From: Nitrosomonadaceae bacterium
GTDB lineage: Bacteria; Pseudomonadota; Gammaproteobacteria; Burkholderiales; Nitrosomonadaceae
Length of the DNA: 14,121 nucleotides
Assembly (NCBI GenBank): GCA_919902625.1
Contig: CAKKRO010000248.1
Location: 1-14,121 of the forward strand
Direction of reading: 5' to 3'
In this document: piece by piece, positions 7,684 to 14,121 of the stretch
How positions within the stretch are numbered: the stretch's first letter is position 1
Layout: each line of letters begins with the position of its first letter
Program-made: the position numbers and the translations under genes
The notes under the pieces: generated by a model
The model's database searches: none
Told to the model about the DNA's origin: nothing
Seen by the model: only the letters and a program-made list of their open reading frames with translations

Positions 7684-8496
7684 ATGACACCTGAAACTTT
7701 AATTGAGGTCAAAGACCTGAATTTCTCCTATGATACGCGCGCGATTCTGAAGGGAATCCATATGACTATGCCGCGTGGCAAAGTTATTGCCATCATGGGG
7801 GGTAGCGGGTCGGGTAAAACAACGCTGCTCAGATTAATCAGCGGAGCCATTCAGCCAACTTCCGGGTATGTAAAGTTTGCTGGACAGATAGTGCATGAGC
7901 TTGATCGTGATGCGCTCTTCAAGCTGCGCCGTAAGATGGGTATGCTGTTTCAATTTGGAGCGCTATTTACGGATTTGTCTGTTTTTGACAATGTGGCGTT
8001 TCAGATACGTGAACATACCAATTTGCCCGAATCCATGATTCGTGATCTGGTGTTAATGAAACTGCACGCAGTAGGTTTGCGGGGAGCGCATCATTTAATG
8101 CCTGCTGAGCTATCAGGGGGCATGGCGCGTCGCGTTGCCTTGGCTCGCTCCATCGCGCTGGATCCCACGTTGATTATGTATGATGAGCCATTTACAGGTC
8201 TTGATCCGATTTCATTGAGCGTGATTGGAAACTTGATTCGCCGGCTGACCGATGCATTGGGTATGACCTCGATTGTAGTGACGCACGATGTGCAGGAATC
8301 CTTGAAAATAGTCGATTATGTATACTTTATCGCCGATGGAGTGATAGCAGCTCAAGGGACACCCAGTGAAGTGAGAGATTCTGTAGCGCCCTTTGTGCAT
8401 CAGTTTGTACATGGCGAAGAAGACGGGCCGGTACCTTTTCATTATCCTGCGCAGGCTTATCAAAAGGATTTGAATCTGGAGGATACTTTTGCTTAA
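7684..8496 (+). CDS. mlaF: Phospholipid transport ATP-binding protein MlaF
   Basis: MlaF is the ATPase of the MlaFEDB complex, which moves phospholipids between the inner membrane and the periplasmic carrier MlaC to keep the outer membrane asymmetric. From the ATG at 7684 it has 270 residues (E. coli 269). All ABC ATPase elements are intact: Walker A GGSGSGKTT at 39-47 with Lys45, Q-loop Gln90, signature LSGGM at 143-147, Walker B LIMYDE ending in catalytic Glu168, and H-loop His201. The C-terminal tail of about 30 residues fits MlaF, where it contacts a partner subunit. A TTG at 7675 could add three residues but has no support. Neither start has a clear ribosome site. The end overlaps mlaE by eight bases. 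Confidence 0.95.
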   Translation: MTPETLIEVKDLNFSYDTRAILKGIHMTMPRGKVIAIMGGSGSGKTTLLRLISGAIQPTSGYVKFAGQIVHELDRDALFKLRRKMGMLFQFGALFTDLSVFDNVAFQIREHTNLPESMIRDLVLMKLHAVGLRGAHHLMPAELSGGMARRVALARSIALDPTLIMYDEPFTGLDPISLSVIGNLIRRLTDALGMTSIVVTHDVQESLKIVDYVYFIADGVIAAQGTPSEVRDSVAPFVHQFVHGEEDGPVPFHYPAQAYQKDLNLEDTFA

Positions 8497-9286
8497 ACAT
8501 ATCGTACCCGGTATTCAGAATGTCGGGCACCGTGTTATTGAGAGCATCTGGCGGCTGGGTCGTGCCAGCCGCTTTTTTATACTGGTATTATTAAAATCCG
8601 GCACCAGCCTGCGCCGTTTTAATCTGGTTATAAGGGAACTGTATTTTACGGGCGTTCTGTCGTTGATCATTATCGTGGTGTCAGGGCTCTTTGTGGGCAT
8701 GGTGTTGGGTTTGCAAGGCTACGAGACATTGCAGAAATATGGCTCGGAATCAGCCGTGGGTACATTGGTTGCATTGTCTTTGGTACGTGAACTGGGTCCT
8801 GTGGTGGCCGCGCTACTATTTGCCAGCCGGGCGGGTTCAGCGATTACCGCTGAAATAGGATTAATGAAGGCGACTGAGCAACTGGCAGCCATGGGAATGA
8901 TGGCAGTGGATCCCATAGCGCGGGTTGTAGCACCGCGTTTCTGGGCGGGCGTGATCTCCATGCCTTTTTTGGCAGCGATGTTTTCCGTGATGGGTGTTTT
9001 TGGCGGTTATCTGGTCACTGTTGTATTCATTGGCGTGGATGAAGGTTCCTACTGGTCACAAATGCAAAGTGCGGTGGATTTCAGATTTGATATATTAAAC
9101 GGCTTTATCAAAAGTTGTTTTTTCGGTGTGGCAGTTACTGCCATTGCTGTGTTTGAGGGCTATGATGCGCCGCCGACCGCAGAAGGCGTGTCTGGCGCAA
9201 CAACGCGTACTGTAGTGACTTCTTCATTAGCGATTTTAGGACTTGATTTTATTTTGACCGCTTTCATGTTTAGAGGAGTGAGCTGA
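8489..9286 (+). CDS. mlaE: Phospholipid transport permease MlaE
   Basis: MlaE is the membrane permease of the Mla complex; two copies form the lipid path beneath the MlaD ring. The 265-residue protein aligns through its length with E. coli MlaE (260): GVLSLIIIVVSGLFVGMVLG, then VALSLVRELGPVVAALLFA, AEIGLMKATEQLAAM, PRFWAGVISMP and a final RTVVTSSLAILGLDFILTA. About five to six hydrophobic segments are present. The start is TTG at 8489; a GGAGG ribosome site at 8478-8482, six bases upstream, supports it, and the N-terminal residues before the first membrane segment match the family length. It lies inside the end of mlaF and its TGA stop shares one base with the mlaD ATG, so translation is likely coupled. 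Confidence 0.95.
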   Translation: MLKHIVPGIQNVGHRVIESIWRLGRASRFFILVLLKSGTSLRRFNLVIRELYFTGVLSLIIIVVSGLFVGMVLGLQGYETLQKYGSESAVGTLVALSLVRELGPVVAALLFASRAGSAITAEIGLMKATEQLAAMGMMAVDPIARVVAPRFWAGVISMPFLAAMFSVMGVFGGYLVTVVFIGVDEGSYWSQMQSAVDFRFDILNGFIKSCFFGVAVTAIAVFEGYDAPPTAEGVSGATTRTVVTSSLAILGLDFILTAFMFRGVS

Positions 9287-9753
9287 TGCAGCGGACAACA
9301 ATGGATTTGTGGGTGGGATTGTTTGTTATCACGGGTATTGCCGCGCTCATGGTGCTGAGCCTTAAGGTGGGCAATCTGAATGTTTATAATCCTTCACAGA
9401 GCTATGTGATTACCGGAAATTTCGAAAATATCGGTGGTTTGAAGGTTCGCGCGCCGGTAAAAAGCGCCGGCGTCGTGGTGGGGCGTGTAACCGATATCCA
9501 GTTTAGTACGCAAACTTATGATGCCGTAGTTACGATGAGTATGGATAGCCGTTATCTATTTCCAAAAGATACTTTCGCCAGCATCTTGACGTCAGGTTTG
9601 TTGGGCGAGCAATATATCGGGTTAGCTGCGGGTGGGGATGAGGCGATGTTGAAAGCGGGTGATAAAATCATGAAAACCAACTCGGCTATGGTACTTGAAG
9701 AAATGATAGGACGTTTTTTATTTGATAAAGCGGCTGAAGATGATTCTTTCTGA
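9286..9753 (+). CDS. mlaD: Phospholipid transport MCE protein MlaD
   Basis: MlaD forms a hexameric ring anchored in the inner membrane, with an MCE domain that channels lipids between MlaE and MlaC. The protein has 155 residues: a single membrane helix at about 9-27, an MCE domain at about 38-118 (FENIGGLKVRAPVKSAGVVV and TSGLLGEQYIGLAAGG are diagnostic), and a helical end containing SAMVLEEMIGRFLF. The polar tail that takes E. coli MlaD to 183 residues is missing; it is after the conserved part, so function should not suffer. The ATG overlaps the mlaE stop (TGATG). An in-frame ATG at 9301 is possible but lacks a ribosome site. mlaC follows after 66 bases. Confidence 0.95.
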   Translation: MQRTTMDLWVGLFVITGIAALMVLSLKVGNLNVYNPSQSYVITGNFENIGGLKVRAPVKSAGVVVGRVTDIQFSTQTYDAVVTMSMDSRYLFPKDTFASILTSGLLGEQYIGLAAGGDEAMLKAGDKIMKTNSAMVLEEMIGRFLFDKAAEDDSF

Positions 9754-9819
9754 GTGAACTGATATATTCTTGTTGTTTGGATTGGCTGCATAATATTTAA
9801 AATTTTTGGTGAGGAAACA

Positions 9820-10440
9820 ATGAAAAGATTGCTTGGAATAATTTTGCTGGTGTTTTCTAACTTGTTGGTGTCTCCTGCATGGTCAATGGATCTTGCGCCA
9901 GACAGACTGGTCGATCGGACAGTCCAGGAAGTGATAGAGATTATTCAGAAAGATCAAGAATTGAAAAATGGCAACAAAGAAAAGATGCTTGATCTGATCG
10001 AGACTAAAATACTTCCTCACTTCAATTTTGCACGCATGACCCAATTGGCGATGGGGCAGCATTGGTCATCTGCGGTACCGGAGCAGCAAAATAAGTTGAT
10101 TGATGAATTCCGTACTTTGCTGGTACGTACCTATTCAAACGCATTGACCAGCTATCATGATGAAACGATTAAGGTGAATCCGATACCGCCCATTGGTGAC
10201 CGCGTAGAGACTACGATAAGAACGATAGTTATTCAGGGAAATGGAAAACAGCCGGTTCCGATTGATTATAGTATGGAAAAAAAGCCGGATGGATGGAAAG
10301 TCTATGATGTAACGGTTGCTGGCGTGAGTCTGGTTACAAATTACCGGGGATCTTTTAACAGTCAGATTCGTAAAGGTGGCGTGGAAGGGTTGCTTAAGAC
10401 ATTATCTGATAAGAACAAATCCCTGGAAGGTAAAAAATAA
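9820..10440 (+). CDS. mlaC: Periplasmic phospholipid carrier MlaC
   Basis: MlaC is the soluble periplasmic protein that ferries phospholipids between the outer-membrane MlaA complex and the inner-membrane MlaFEDB complex. The 206-residue product has a signal peptide (KRLLGIILLVFSNLLVSPAWS, cleavage near residue 23) followed by the Ttg2D/MlaC fold; FNFARMTQLAMGQHW and WKVYDVTVAGVSLVTNYRGSF are characteristic, the second being the strongly conserved lipid-pocket region. A GAGG ribosome site lies five bases before the ATG. No mlaA gene is visible in the window, so the outer-membrane partner must be encoded elsewhere. Confidence 0.94.
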   Translation: MKRLLGIILLVFSNLLVSPAWSMDLAPDRLVDRTVQEVIEIIQKDQELKNGNKEKMLDLIETKILPHFNFARMTQLAMGQHWSSAVPEQQNKLIDEFRTLLVRTYSNALTSYHDETIKVNPIPPIGDRVETTIRTIVIQGNGKQPVPIDYSMEKKPDGWKVYDVTVAGVSLVTNYRGSFNSQIRKGGVEGLLKTLSDKNKSLEGKK

Positions 10441-10449
10441 TACCCGGGC

Positions 10450-10788
10450 GTGAATAATCTGAATTCATCACTTCCAGTGATTTTTCGTGAGGACCATAGC
10501 ATTATCGTGCAGGGGCCTATTACCATCGACAATGTTGTGACTATGACTCATCGTGGCGCTGCACTATTTGATGGGCATCATTGGGTCATTGATCTGGATA
10601 AAGTCACTGAAGTTGATTCAACAATCATCAGTATGCTGTTGGAATGGCTGCGCGCAACGCGCCAAAAGGGTTGTCAATTGCAGTTTATCAATATGCCCGG
10701 CAGCGTGAAAAGCTTGATCCAGTTATATGGTGTTGAAGCATTGATTCCAATTCCCGTGAATCATGCTACCCAGCCGAATGCTACCTGA
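10450..10788 (+). CDS. mlaB: STAS-domain protein MlaB
   Basis: MlaB is the small cytoplasmic STAS-domain subunit that binds MlaF and is needed for its activity. The 112-residue protein matches through its STAS core: VIDLDKVTEVDSTIISMLL followed by a helix, and LIQLYGVEALIPI at the end. Ser57 in VDST occupies the place of Thr52 of E. coli MlaB, a residue important for the MlaF interaction. The frame begins at GTG 10450, nine bases after the mlaC stop; no ATG occurs before the STAS core, and the only AAGG-like ribosome site is rather far upstream, so the exact start is less sure. The stop lies inside the palindrome CCTGATCAGG at 10784-10793. Confidence 0.88.
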   Translation: MNNLNSSLPVIFREDHSIIVQGPITIDNVVTMTHRGAALFDGHHWVIDLDKVTEVDSTIISMLLEWLRATRQKGCQLQFINMPGSVKSLIQLYGVEALIPIPVNHATQPNAT

Positions 10789-10812
10789 TCAGGCAAATCC
10801 CTGTTGTCTTTA

Positions 10813-10830
10813 AATACAAACAATACAAAC
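10813..10830. repeat. Perfect tandem duplication of a 9-base unit
   Basis: AATACAAAC occurs twice without a gap in the 69-base space between mlaB and the YadG-like gene. The two copies are identical. It may be a replication slippage scar or part of a regulatory site. No good promoter overlaps it: TTGTCT at 10804 and TACAAA at 10824 are only 14 bases apart. Confidence 0.6.
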
Positions 10831-10857
10831 CCCATCTTTTTCTAATTCTTTCATTCG

Positions 10858-11778
10858 ATGCCACCCGCAATTGAAGTCAAGCAAGTGTGCAAACGCTTTG
10901 GCAGTTTGCATGCATTGACCAATATTGATCTTGAAATTCACACGGGAGAATTTTTTGCTTTATTAGGTCCCAATGGTGCAGGCAAAACAACGCTGATCAG
11001 TATTATTGCAGGTTTGTCGCTGGCCACTCGCGGTTCAGTCAGCGTCATGGGGCATGATGTCATCACACAATATCAGCAGGCGCGCCGGAATTTAGGAATA
11101 GTACCTCAGGAATTGGTTTTTGATGCTTTTTTTACAGTGCGTGAGATATTGCTCATACAGTCGGGTTATTACGGCATTAAGAACAATATACGCTGGGTTG
11201 ATGAAATCATTGAGCGCCTGGATCTTGCGGATAAGGCTGATGCCAATATGCGCACGCTATCGGGTGGCATGAAACGGCGCGTTCTGGTTGCACAGGCATT
11301 GGTGCACAAACCTCCTGTCATTATTCTGGATGAACCAACGGCGGGCGTGGATGTTGAATTACGCCAAACACTTTGGGATTTTATCAAGCAGCTGAATCAG
11401 GACGGCCACACGATTGTGCTGACCACCCATTATCTGGAGGAAGCAGAGGCATTATGTCATCGTGTTGCAATGCTTAAAGAAGGCAGCATCGTGGCACTGG
11501 ATAGCACACAGAATCTGATAGCGAAAATGACCGCCGCCGGGAAATCGATCAGTTTAAGATTATTACCGGATACTTTGCCATCATCGTTGCATGCATTACT
11601 CATGAATCATAACAATGGGTTGGTCGAGCTGAGAATCGAGAATTATGCACAAGTGGAATCTATTCTGTCGTCATTGCGATCTGAGAATATACAAGTGCTG
11701 GAAATGCATTTGCAGCAACCTGATCTGGAAGATGTTTTTGTCAGTATCATGAGAAATAGCGGGAATCAATCAAAATGA
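10858..11778 (+). CDS. yadG: ABC-2 type transporter ATP-binding protein, YadG-like
   Basis: The 306-residue ATPase matches E. coli YadG (308) throughout. Walker A GPNGAGKTT is at 37-45 (Lys43), the signature LSGGM at 134-138, Walker B ILDE ends in Glu159, and the H-loop His191 sits in TTHYLEEAE. The segment GIVPQELVFDAFFTV and the C-terminal 80 residues, which end in DLEDVFVSIM, are typical of the CcmA/YadG group. It powers the permease encoded next, whose start overlaps its stop by four bases (ATGA). Substrate is unknown, but export of a lipid, polysaccharide or drug is usual for ABC-2 systems. No ribosome site is seen ahead of the ATG. It follows mlaB by 69 bases in the same direction and may share the mla transcript. 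Confidence 0.92.
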   Translation: MPPAIEVKQVCKRFGSLHALTNIDLEIHTGEFFALLGPNGAGKTTLISIIAGLSLATRGSVSVMGHDVITQYQQARRNLGIVPQELVFDAFFTVREILLIQSGYYGIKNNIRWVDEIIERLDLADKADANMRTLSGGMKRRVLVAQALVHKPPVIILDEPTAGVDVELRQTLWDFIKQLNQDGHTIVLTTHYLEEAEALCHRVAMLKEGSIVALDSTQNLIAKMTAAGKSISLRLLPDTLPSSLHALLMNHNNGLVELRIENYAQVESILSSLRSENIQVLEMHLQQPDLEDVFVSIMRNSGNQSK

Positions 11779-12530
11779 CCGGTTTCTTGACATTGCTGTA
11801 TAAAGAATTGCTGCGTTTCTGGAAGGTGGGCTTCCAAACCTTATTGGCGCCGATGGTCTCTACGCTGCTTTATCTGTTGGTTTTCTATCATGTGCTGGAG
11901 AGGTCAGTCGATGTTTATCCGGATGTGGCTTATACCATTTTCCTGATTCCAGGGTTGGTGATGATGGCTGTGATACAAAATGCGTTTGCCAACTCATCTT
12001 CCAGCATGATTCAGTCAAAAATCAGTGGCAATATTGTATTTGTTTTGTTATCGCCGTTGTCCTATCGTGCGATATTCTTCGCCTATATTCTGGCATCTAT
12101 TTTGCGCGGATTGCTGGTCGGTTTGGGGGTTTATCTGGTGACGCTGATATTCTTTGATGTTCCCCTGCAATTACCTTTATGGGCACTGCTATTTGTTATT
12201 CTGGGTAGTGCGATATCAGGCGTGTTAGGCTTGATAGCAGGCATTTGGGCGGATAAATTTGATCAATTGGCGACTTTCCAGAATTTTATTATTATGCCGC
12301 TGACATTTTTATCGGGCGTCTTTTATACCGTACATTCACTACCTGCCGGTTGGCAGTATTTGTCTCACCTCAATCCATTTTTCTATATGATTGACGGGTT
12401 CCGCTATGGCTTCTTTGGCATATCGGATATTTCGCCTTATATTAGCCTCCTGATTGTGGCAATATGCTTGATAGCGATTTCGGTTCTAGCCATTCGAATA
12501 CTCAAAACCGGGTATAAACTGCGTCACTAA
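11775..12530 (+). CDS. yadH: ABC-2 type transporter permease, YadH-like
   Basis: The 251-residue membrane protein is the partner of the preceding ATPase. It has about six membrane helices (near 22-42, 55-75, 97-125, 131-158, 168-190 and 221-245) and the ABC-2 signature region HLNPFFYMIDGFRYGFFG, preceded by FIIMPLTFLSGVFYTVHSLP. N-terminal FLTLLYKELLRFWKVGFQT is typical of the YadH group. The ATG overlaps the yadG stop, so the two subunits are translationally coupled. The complex sits in the inner membrane, probably as two permease and two ATPase subunits. In several proteobacteria a similar pair lies next to mla genes and ibaG, suggesting an envelope-related cargo (inference). Confidence 0.92.
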   Translation: MTGFLTLLYKELLRFWKVGFQTLLAPMVSTLLYLLVFYHVLERSVDVYPDVAYTIFLIPGLVMMAVIQNAFANSSSSMIQSKISGNIVFVLLSPLSYRAIFFAYILASILRGLLVGLGVYLVTLIFFDVPLQLPLWALLFVILGSAISGVLGLIAGIWADKFDQLATFQNFIIMPLTFLSGVFYTVHSLPAGWQYLSHLNPFFYMIDGFRYGFFGISDISPYISLLIVAICLIAISVLAIRILKTGYKLRH

Positions 12531-12591
12531 TTCATTTATTAATCAATCAACTAATTTTGCATGCTAAAGAATAAGCGTGAAGGAGACTGAA

Positions 12592-12834
12592 ATGATTACA
12601 GCTGAAAATGTAAAAACTTATATTGAATCATCTTTGCCGTGCGAGCACGTGCAGGTGGAAGGGGATGACGGGCACCATTTTCATGCGATTATCGTGAGCG
12701 CGGAATTTAAAGGTAAAAATATGATTCAGCAGCATCAACTGGTGTACAAGTCGCTGGGCGACCGAATGAAGCAGGAAATTCACGCGCTATCCATGAAAAC
12801 GCTGACGCCTGAGCAATGGGCCGGTCAATCCTGA
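12592..12834 (+). CDS. ibaG: BolA family protein, IbaG-type
   Basis: This 80-residue protein has the BolA fold and is closest to IbaG/YrbA of E. coli, which lies next to the mla genes there too. VQVEGDDGHHFHAIIVS and IHALSMKTLTPEQW are diagnostic. His64 is the invariant BolA-family histidine that contributes to [2Fe-2S] binding with a monothiol glutaredoxin; Cys17 and several nearby histidines could also take part. The ATG at 12592 is chosen because an AGGAG ribosome site lies at 12581-12585, six bases upstream; an in-frame GTG at 12577 would overlap that site. IbaG has been linked to acid stress and envelope integrity. murA, often the next gene, is absent. Confidence 0.93.
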   Translation: MITAENVKTYIESSLPCEHVQVEGDDGHHFHAIIVSAEFKGKNMIQQHQLVYKSLGDRMKQEIHALSMKTLTPEQWAGQS

Positions 12835-12922
12835 GGAAGGACTGCCAATCACTTGTTCTTGAGCGGCTTTTATAAACCCGAATGTATATACCTTGAAGCA
12901 GCTTTATCCATCGACAATTCGT

Positions 12923-12928
12923 TATAAT
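12923..12928 (+). promoter_or_regulatory. Candidate -10 element ahead of djlA
   Basis: A perfect TATAAT lies 31 bases before the djlA start in the 125-base gap after ibaG. The region 16-18 bases upstream has no recognisable -35 match, so use as a promoter is uncertain. Position suits an independent djlA transcript. Confidence 0.35.
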
Positions 12929-12959
12929 TAATTCTTTTTTCATTAAATCTGGAATTTCA

Positions 12960-13748
12960 TTGTTTAGAATACTCGGCGCTTCTGTTGGCTTCTTTATCCT
13001 TGGTATTTTGGGACTCTTTCTGGGTTACTTTGTTGGAAGTTTTATTGATCGTTTCAGAGCTTTTGGTTCGGCTGGGATGAATCCGTTTAATGCTGCGCGC
13101 CGCCAATCGGTTTTCCTGGAGACTGTTTTCATTTTGATGGGAAAACTGGCTAAGGCTGATGGCCGTGTTTCAGAGACTGAAGTATCGCATGTGCAACAAT
13201 TCATGCAGAAACTCGGCATGACATCGGATCATCGGCTAAGGGCGATTGCACTGTTCAAGCAAGGCGCTGCTGCAGACTATGATATTCATCCAAAAATCAA
13301 TGAATTCCTTGCGGTATGCGGTCCTTCTCATAATTTGAAACAGATGCTGCTGGTTTATCTCATTATCATGGGATTATCCGATGGCCAATTAAATTCCGCC
13401 GAGGAAGAACTTCTTAAAGTGGTCGCCGGGCGCCTGGGATATAGCCAGATTGCATTCAGGCAACTGCTCGACATGGTAATGAATCAGGCGCATTTCGCCG
13501 GTGGACAAAGCACATCAGCCAGTGCGCTGGATGATGCCTATAAAGCATTGGGTGTCAGCAAAGAGAGCACGGATCAGGAAATCAAACATGCCTACCGTAA
13601 GCTGATGAGCCAATATCATCCTGACAAGTTAATGGGGCAGGGCGTGCCGGAAGAAATGATCGCAGTGGCGACCGAGCAAGCCAAAGAAGTGCAGACGGCC
13701 TATGATCTGATCAAAAAGAACCGGGATCAGAATCGCAACGCTGCCTAG
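12960..13748 (+). CDS. djlA: DjlA-type membrane-anchored J-domain co-chaperone
   Basis: The 262-residue product has the DjlA layout: an N-terminal glycine-rich membrane helix (about 7-27, GFFILGILGLFLGYFVGSFI), a TerB-like helical domain at about 50-170, and a C-terminal J-domain at about 193-258 with the HPD motif at 220-222 (KLMSQYHPDKLM). J-domain proteins stimulate the ATPase of DnaK; DjlA (E. coli 271 residues) is anchored in the inner membrane with its J-domain in the cytoplasm and affects envelope stress signalling. The start is TTG at 12960, with GGAA just upstream; the next ATG would remove the membrane anchor, so TTG is favoured. It follows ibaG after 125 bases and probably has its own promoter. 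Confidence 0.93.
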   Translation: MFRILGASVGFFILGILGLFLGYFVGSFIDRFRAFGSAGMNPFNAARRQSVFLETVFILMGKLAKADGRVSETEVSHVQQFMQKLGMTSDHRLRAIALFKQGAAADYDIHPKINEFLAVCGPSHNLKQMLLVYLIIMGLSDGQLNSAEEELLKVVAGRLGYSQIAFRQLLDMVMNQAHFAGGQSTSASALDDAYKALGVSKESTDQEIKHAYRKLMSQYHPDKLMGQGVPEEMIAVATEQAKEVQTAYDLIKKNRDQNRNAA

Positions 13749-13768
13749 ATAATTGACGTCATTAAAGA

Positions 13769-14121
13769 ATGAAGCCACTGTTGTATACGTTCCGCCGTTG
13801 CCCTTTTGCGATCCGTGCCAGAATGGCGATCAAAGTCAGCGGGGTTGCCGTGGATATGCACGAAGTCAGTTTGCGCGCCAAACCCAAAGAAATGCTGGAA
13901 TGCTCACCGAAAGGCACGGTGCCGGTTTTGAAATTCGCAGATGGCCGTGTGCTCGAACAAAGTCTGGATATCATGCACTGGGCGCTTGCGATTAATGATC
14001 CCGAGCGCTGGCTGGATGATGATCAGGCCGTATCGGCCGCTGCCATGTCATTGATCAAGCAAAATGATGAATCGTTTAAACCGGCGCTGGATCTGTACAA
14101 ATATGCCGTCCGCTTTCCGGA
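13769..14121 (+). CDS. Glutathione S-transferase-like protein (3' end cut by window edge)
   Basis: From the ATG at 13769 the frame is open to the right edge, giving 117 residues. The N-terminal 75 form a thioredoxin-like GST domain: YTFRRCPFAIRARMA with Cys11-Pro-Phe at the active-site position, SPKGTVPVL with the cis-proline Pro52, and LEQSLDIM, where Gln64-Ser65 take the place of the Glu-Ser pair that usually binds the glutathione gamma-glutamyl group. The later part begins the helical C-terminal domain. The active-site cysteine suggests a thiol-transfer role like omega or beta GSTs and glutaredoxins, but the substrate is unknown. It begins 20 bases after djlA and could be co-transcribed; no strong ribosome site is seen. 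Confidence 0.85.
   Translation, partial: MKPLLYTFRRCPFAIRARMAIKVSGVAVDMHEVSLRAKPKEMLECSPKGTVPVLKFADGRVLEQSLDIMHWALAINDPERWLDDDQAVSAAAMSLIKQNDESFKPALDLYKYAVRFP

Noticed and set aside
10804..10829. Promoter TTGTCT ... TACAAA ahead of the YadG-like gene
   Set aside because: The 14-base spacer is too short for a sigma70 promoter.
12577..12591. GTG start for the BolA gene
   Set aside because: The ribosome site for the ATG at 12592 lies inside this extension, and the family begins at the ATG.
13753..13995. 80-codon open frame overlapping the right-end gene
   Set aside because: The frame starting at 13769 encodes a clear GST domain; this one is an out-of-frame shadow.
1..14121. Defence island, CRISPR array, prophage, insertion sequence or tRNA
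   Set aside because: No repeat-spacer pattern, transposase, integrase, terminal inverted repeats or cloverleaf was seen; nearly every gene belongs to a housekeeping or envelope family.

Overview
The window is an ordinary stretch of Gram-negative chromosome, most likely from a betaproteobacterium. Protein style and gene order (an mlaFEDCB operon followed by yadGH-like genes and an ibaG/bolA gene) fit this, and base composition is roughly balanced. Nitrosomonas or a relative is possible but is only a guess from protein style. No mobile element, phage gene, CRISPR array, tRNA or rRNA gene was seen. Genes fill most of the sequence and nearly all belong to recognisable families.

Left part (1-2260): a LysR-type regulator, cut by the left edge, faces away from a pirin gene and a DoxX membrane protein gene. 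The 128-base gap between them holds a clear inverted repeat, the likely LysR operator. A hairpin after doxX closes this unit. It looks like a small stress- or quinone-responsive module, but the inducer cannot be read from the sequence.

Second part (2261-7527): sdhC, sdhD and sdhA are tightly coupled and encode the two membrane anchors and the flavoprotein of succinate dehydrogenase (complex II). The expected iron-sulfur subunit gene sdhB does not follow. A convergent gene for a secreted thermonuclease-like protein lies there instead. An alanine/glycine:cation symporter gene follows on the plus strand.

Third part (7528-12834): a good sigma70-type promoter precedes mlaF-mlaE-mlaD-mlaC-mlaB, a complete set for the inner-membrane and periplasmic part of the Mla phospholipid-transport system that maintains outer-membrane lipid asymmetry. 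A YadG/YadH-like ABC-2 transporter pair and a BolA-family gene (ibaG) continue in the same direction, forming an envelope-related cluster.

Right end (12835-14121): a DjlA-type membrane-anchored J-domain co-chaperone, then a glutathione S-transferase-like gene cut by the right edge.

No previously undescribed system stands out. The points most worth checking are the missing sdhB, the operator of the LysR-pirin-DoxX module, the three-part secreted nuclease, and the YadGH transporter placed between mla and ibaG.
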